Below are positions 58,140 to 64,000 of a stretch of DNA of 64,000 bases, piece after piece. The DNA lies in contig OZ020524.1 of the NCBI GenBank assembly GCA_963971425.1, positions 18,901,022 through 18,965,021 of the forward strand, given 5' to 3'. Every line of letters starts with the position of its first letter. The first letter of the stretch is position 1. The position numbers and the translations under genes are program-made. Source of the DNA: Bryoerythrophyllum caledonicum (lineage: Eukaryota; Streptophyta; Bryopsida; Pottiales; Pottiaceae). Under the pieces are notes generated by a model. The model was not told where the DNA came from, did no database searches, and saw only the letters and a program-made list of their open reading frames with translations.

Positions 58140-58905
58140 TTCATAAATGATGTTGAGAATATCTCAACCAAAAATCGCTAAAATTGATTGTTTTAGTGCA
58201 TTTAGCAAGGAAGAAAAAGGATTTTTTTTTGTAGTTTAAACCGTAGGATCTTAATCCTTAGTTATTAAATAATGTACTCACAAAATTTCATAAAGCTTTA
58301 CCGCACGGATTGAAAGATTATAATGTTTGAAGTAGAGAAAAGGCTCATTTTCTTCCCTGTGTTTACTGGATCAGCAGACTTTGACTTCAATTAGTGTCCA
58401 ATTTTTGCACTATAGAGGGTCTCAATTAATTACCATAATGTTAAGCATGATGTTAATTTGCTATCTACCAATTTTGAGAGGTAGACAAAGAGTGTAGCAT
58501 ATTCAAAAAAATTGTGCAATGAGTGGAGGTTCAAAAATTCTCAATTCACGTTATATTTTTTTATGAACTTGATATTGTTTGAGATGAGAATCCAAATGGT
58601 CAATAAGAAGGTTTACATCACATAATGCTGTAGGAAAAATAAAAAGTGAATCATACAAAGATCTCAAAGATTTATGTGGAGAGGTAGAAGTTTTTTTGGT
58701 ACCTTGGCCGAAAATGTGTGAAAATGTGTGAAAATAATTGACTTGGATTAATATGCTATTTCACCAAAGAACTAACAACATGCTTAACACGATGGTATTA
58801 GATTTAGATCTTGTGTAGTGCAAACATTTTTAGGGGTAGACAAGGGGTGTAGCATATTCAAAAAAATTGTGCAATGAGTGGAGGTTCAAAAATTCTTATT
58901 CCATA
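58140..58905 (+). mobile_element. TTAA-MITE copy 6, truncated with internal duplication
   Basis: It shares CCGTAGGATCTTAATC, TTACCGCACGGATTGAAAG, CATGATGTTAATT and TTTTTTTGGTACCTTGGCC with other copies. A segment of about 70 bp (TAGACAA.G.GTGTAGCATATTC onward) occurs at 58480 and again at 58835. Terminal repeats are not recognisable. Confidence 0.65.
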
Positions 58906-58919
58906 CTAATAGTGACTAT

Positions 58920-61900
58920 TCTTTTGTAATGATATACAAGTTTTTCGAGTGTTGGCGACCACCAAAAATTGACAAAATTAGGGAGAGCCGCGGCTGGTGG
59001 ATTGTGGAAGTGGATGAGTCGAGCGCCTCCTTGTGGGTGACAGATTATCCCCTTGAGCTAGGGAAGCGTACATTGGCGTTGGGGAAGAGTTTTGGCAAAA
59101 TCCAGGCAATCACTCTTTGATGTGATGATATGGTATACGTAACTTGCGCAGTGGCTCTAGATCAATCAAAGGTGAGACTTCTCTTTTAAAGAAGTTGCTT
59201 CTTGCACCTATCCCTTAGAATCTTCTTCAAAATCCAGGTCAAGAGGAATTCCTCAAATCATTGCAGATATTTTGGTTAAACATCTCTCTTGCGGTACGTA
59301 CTGCTAGACACAATAATGTTTTAGCATGTTTAGCGTTATCACCGGAGATGGTGCTGAAGGCTAAGAAAATTATAGAGGAATATATAAGATATGAGGCATT
59401 ACGGAAGAGGAACCCATCACGTGCAACAACTCAAGCTCTACTAGCGGAACCAGAATACAGAAAATTATCGAATTCTTGTTGAGCCATTGGAATTGGATTG
59501 ACGACCAATGGAGGGGGGGAGGGGAAGTGGAGGCCAACATCCCACCACAACTTCTGAGGCACAAACATTATCTAATCGTCCATTAACGAGTAGACGTCCT
59601 ACGAAGAAGCCACGGCTTGTTGAGAAGGATGTAGATTCTGGTTCAAGAGAAGGCCCAACAAGTTTTGAATCCAAGCGGGAGGAGATTGATTGGAAGAAGT
59701 GTAAGATCCGGTGGCAGGGTTTCTAGGTCGGGGCTCAGGACGTCTGATGGTCATTGTAGGGCCCCTGCATCTACACCGGGAGATTTAGCTAATTAATTAG
59801 CCATGGCGCTGGAGGAAGAAGCATTTCACAACCTATCAGACAGTGTACCAAAGGATTTTGAAGACAATGCGGAGATACCACATAATGTTCCAACTTCAAT
59901 GTATTTAAAAGCACTAGTGCCTACAGCGGAGGAGATTGCAAAAGGATCAGTGTAGGGGAATTTTGTGTTTAAGGCACACATAGACCACATTGTCTCTGTA
60001 GAGAATCCGGAAACGAATCACCAGATTTTATCATAGAAGAGGGTCAGAGAAGTGTTTAACCGCTTAAGAGACCTAGAATCCGCGACTCGGGTGAGTAGAT
60101 TGGTACTTTGACCGATCAGATATATCGTACATACTACCATCAATGATGGTATCATTGAGAAAGAGGAGTTGTCATTTCCGTTGGTATAAACAACACGAGA
60201 GTTTGAGCGCATGTTCATTGCACACGGGAGTGCTTCTACACATGGTGCCATGGGATCCTAATATTTTTGGCTTCGAGATCATATCATTTGGAAAGCGGTG
60301 GATGGATAACACATAGTAGCAGCTTGTAAGTTTGCACAACAATAGTGGAGAGATGATATTATGCCTTTAAATGAGTACCTAGACACGTTCGAGCGGCAAG
60401 AGGCCTCTTTTGTGGTGTATGATGATCGCCGCTTTTACATTGAGAAGTCTACGCGGATCAACGTAGCGGAGTTCCAAAGACAATCATATTCTACCATGGA
60501 GGAGGATTTAAGGAAGCTCCGTAAGATTTGGGATCTATACGAGAGGCTTAATAGCACACTACGTGCGGACGATGCACGCAAGGCTGTTGCTTTGGTGAGT
60601 GCTACAAGTGGAGTGCATAAATTGCCCAAGGGGGATGGAGTTGTCACGGTGAAGAGATTGGCCAAAAACATGGAGGATCTGACCAATCATGCATGGAATC
60701 CGAGAAATGATTGCTTTGAAGCTATTATTCAAGTATGCAAGGACTACAAAGACGACATTCTCTTTTACAACGAGGAGGAAGAGGACAAGTGGAAGGATAT
60801 GGCGAGGAAGAAAGAGCTGGATCCAAATGTGGACATACGACCAACAACAAAAAGAGATGACCCAAAATTGATTGAGGCCGTTAGGTAGGGTTCCGAATCC
60901 TTATTATCTTTGGTTGGCAAAGTCTGCTGCAGCGAAGCCGGTGTAGGAAGATGGAGTAAGACCTCGTAAAACATATTACTTCAACGGTGTGAAAGACCCG
61001 AATCTACATCCTCGTACGATTGCCGGTGTGGTTGACCGGTATCACAGACGAGAAGCTGTGATGAATTCCATCCGTTGGGTGATGGTGGAGAACAAGGAAA
61101 ATACACCTAATCTATGGAGGAGTTTTTTCGTATCCCTAAAGAAGTATTTTCCGAGGAGTAATGAACAACTTGATACCTTTGGAAAGCTTTCGAATGCTAC
61201 CACGAAAACAACTTGGAGTGCTCCTCTGCGGGAGAAGGTATCTAAACTAGAAGACATAGGCTACTTCATCTCCCCTTCCATCAGATTTCATTATGGTGAC
61301 ATTGCAGTAGGGGGGCGTGGATACATTGGACTGTCCGTGGATGTGGGAAGGTTGGCTTTTGCTAATTGGGAATGGCAGATGGAAGTTAGTAGGCCAGGCC
61401 AGAACAACACAAAGAATCTTCTTCCGATTTGGTGTAGAAGAGGATTATTCCGCACCAACTACATAGAATTGGGGAAACCATGTTTGTGGGTCATTGATTG
61501 TCATTGGGGAGACGACCACTTATCCGCAGCTTTTGCACAGCTGACATTGTGGATGAAAAATATTGAACGATGGAACGTCAACTTCTTGATACCAGCGGCC
61601 GTGTATGCGAACGAAGAGTTTTTCACAAAGGTGAAGCTTCGAGAGGGATGTACTATGCGACGTGGATGTTGGGCATTTGATCTCAATTCGGTTAATCCCT
61701 ATGCTCTCCATTTTACAGAGAATAGGCATCTAGAGCAAGTAGTACAACCAATTGGCGATGTTGTGATTTGTATGTAGCACCCTGTGGGTACATCTCTTGG
61801 CCCGAACTATGTTTCTGGAGACCTTCCACTTCCACTTGTATTCTTGGATCACTAGAGTGAGGCACGCCAACCCTCTGAAGTTAATTCACTTGAGAGATCT

Positions 61901-62820
61901 CCATCAGAGCTGACAAGACTAGTGGGCTCATACTTGTCCCAAGGTTGGGGTTTACTGGCGTGTAACATACCTACGGCCATTCCCACGATCCTTCAAGGAG
62001 ATTTCCAGGGATACGAGATTTTTATCATTGACGATTGTACATACATAGTTTCATTCCTGTACAATGAGTTGTCCGACAATTTCCAAAGACAACTGTTGAT
62101 CAGAACTAATAGAACAAGTTTTGATTGCAATATCGTACATGAGACCGAAGAGGCGGTTGGTGGAGTGAAGAATGAAGACGACAATGAGGATGGAGGTGGT
62201 TTACATGAGAGATTGCATCGTTCAGGTACCACTAAAGATTCCTCATCTCGCAGTAGTCCGAGGTATACGACTTCAGACACCGATGAAGATGAAGTGAATC
62301 AGTCTTCTCCAAGAGAGAGGATTCCATCAAGGCAGTGGGCGGTGGAAGATACATCATGGGAGACGTCTGCAATACCTATAGAAAGGATCGAAGACACCGG
62401 TGTAGTAGATGTTAGTTTGGCGGCAATGGTAGGAGGGGGGCGTACATTTGATGGTCGTAGTTTAGAGATGGAGGAAGAAGAATTCGACTCATTGAAATTA
62501 TTTTGGTACAGAGGAGGATTCCACAGCCTTCGATGCCTTCTCAATCAGAGCCAGTATCGGAGACACATGAGACGTTTGGAGGTACTCAGAGTGATACCGG
62601 ACCAAGTTTGCCTTCCGTTCTAAGATCTAACGTATCCGAGGACATCATTGCATTTCAGAGGGCCTTCTCCACAGAACGAGAGATGTCCTTCAATACAGAG
62701 GATGGCTTTTTCTACAATGATGATAGCGTAAGGCATACGCAGGAGGGTGTTCATGGCAATTACCGATATGTTGATTGTGCGACCATTAGCATCGAAGATG
62801 TGGAAGATCGTCTAGTGTAG
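58920..62820 (+). pseudogene. Second ParB/DNA methyltransferase-like pseudogene
   Basis: Long coding remnants lie in order. A leader (58940-59482) is followed by a basic linker (59508-59726) and a ParB-like part with KRVREVFNRLRD. AVDG-stop-HIVAACKFAQ then follows, where the stop (60267, TAA) sits at the expected Gln of a DGQH box. A helical part (60361-60888) follows. The C-terminal half (60989-62623) has CLWVIDCHWGDDH at a motif IV-like position, then SYLSQGWGLLACNIPTA and YEIFIIDDC at a motif I-like position. An acidic tail closes the frame at 62820. At least eight stops and one frameshift are present. The domain order parallels 26858-31544, but sequence similarity is weak, so the methyltransferase call is tentative. 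Confidence 0.4.
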
Positions 62821-64000
62821 GATCATGAACTGTCCGCTATAGTAGGTAGCGCCGTTGGACATGTGGAGGGAGTCGTTGCGCTAGAAGATGAGCTCTGAGC
62901 ATTGGAGCCATATACTATAATAGAGCATGCATGTAGTTGAGGTGGCAAATACGTTAGTATATGCAGTTTAAGATGTGTCTATTGTTTGGTGGGTGGTTTA
63001 TTTTTATATATTGGGTGGTCCATATGATATGTTTGATTTTAGAATTTCTTAGCAATAGTGTGGAATTGTTTGATTATCTATGTTTTTGCATATAAAATTA
63101 AAAATACAGTAAGGTACTTTATACTGTCTTAGGAAATTATATATATATTTTTGTATCTCTTACACATTGTTTTTGTAGTGCAATACTCTAAAATCCTATA
63201 ATAACTCAAAACACATTTATAATCTCTTTAGGCACATGATTATAATTTTGCAGCAGGAATTGCAAACTAGATTAGAAATCATATATTTTCTAAAAAATAA
63301 TAGAAAATATTAAAAATATATTACTTATATGAACATGAAGATGCCAATGTTTGATACGACAAACACCAAAATTTTGTGACAAAGAACATACTAAACTCTT
63401 GCCAATTTTTGATTTTTTTTAAAGTTATGACTAAATAACTTGCGACTTTCTACCAGCAATTAGTGCACTTGGCTAAGTGCATAATTGCTTTATTGCGTGT
63501 TGTTCATGTAATGTGTGTGCAAATCTGAACCTCGTATCTCAAAGCCTAATTCCTCATGGATTTCATGCAAATTGAGTTTTAACACCTCCAGAGTCTCATT
63601 TTGGGCTTCCTGGGTGGTAAAGGATTAAAGCAAAAATCTTACTTTACAGACAACTTGAAAATGTATATAGTATGCTATGAATACCCAAAATCAAGACTTT
63701 TTGTAAAAGAGTCCTACTCCGCTATGTTTGACATTGCAGCTCAAAATGTTCTAGAGGAAATAGATTGTGATGCGTTTTCTCAAAGGGCCGATTTTTCATT
63801 TATTTATTTATTTATATATGTGTATATATTTTTTTAATTTTTTAAATTTTTGACACAAGCAAAGGAAACCTTAACTGCAAGGGAAGAAAAATGATACACG
63901 GCAGAAACCTGCGAGAATCGACAAGGCTAGGCAAGGCCTCTGCCAAATAAATTGTTCCTAAAATAATGGGGTTAGAGTTAGTGCTAATCCTATTAGAGTA
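62821..64000. other. Non-coding, no gene seen
   Basis: AT-rich sequence after the pseudogene. Short ORFs (for example 63601-63837) show no recognisable motif. Confidence 0.4.

Overview
The window looks like nuclear DNA of a streptophyte, most likely a land plant. It has GT-AG introns, TATA-type promoters, a nuclear gene for the plastid-division protein MinE, and dense nested transposons. The lineage cannot be fixed from the sequence. A LINE with a restriction-like endonuclease and multi-gene hAT/Mutator elements would fit a repeat-rich non-seed plant or charophyte better than a typical crop genome, but that is inference. Only one gene here, MinE (7908-9450), looks like an ordinary intact host gene.

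Layout. 1-7305: a decayed plus-strand LINE (RT remnant, RNase H, restriction-like endonuclease, TTC-tailed 3' end) that has been invaded repeatedly. The invaders are a 0.9-kb foldback element with TA target duplications, a second minus-strand LINE that itself holds a SINE, and another SINE that holds a TTAA-flanked MITE. 7306-9451: MinE with its upstream region. 9451-13459: non-coding DNA and a decayed copy of a Mutator-like (MULE) transposase.

13468-39577: a 26.1-kb hAT element bounded by 5'-CAGGGTTGTCATA inverted ends and a perfect 8-bp duplication, TATCACGG. It carries a hAT transposase, a coiled-coil/RING-H2 gene, a protein-kinase-like gene, and a second copy of the RING-gene front module. 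That second copy is split by a 14.0-kb MULE (18735-32777) with an 11-bp duplication. The MULE carries its own transposase, a small two-exon gene, and a multi-exon gene joining a ParB-like domain to a beta-class DNA-methyltransferase-like domain. GC-rich palindromic modules centred on GACGTC lie near both hAT ends and beside the hAT gene starts, and I saw none outside the element.

39586-64000: mostly non-coding repeats and more TTAA-MITE copies, plus a decayed DUF7869-type transposase gene (47058-49938) interrupted by a 3.3-kb CCGG-rich insertion. A second ParB/methyltransferase-like pseudogene (about 58920-62820) follows. Most transposon genes keep long open frames but contain one to several in-frame stops, so they appear recently inactivated. 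How the cargo genes cooperate is not shown by the sequence; kinase, RING and methyltransferase functions on transposons suggest manipulation of host regulation or element DNA marking.
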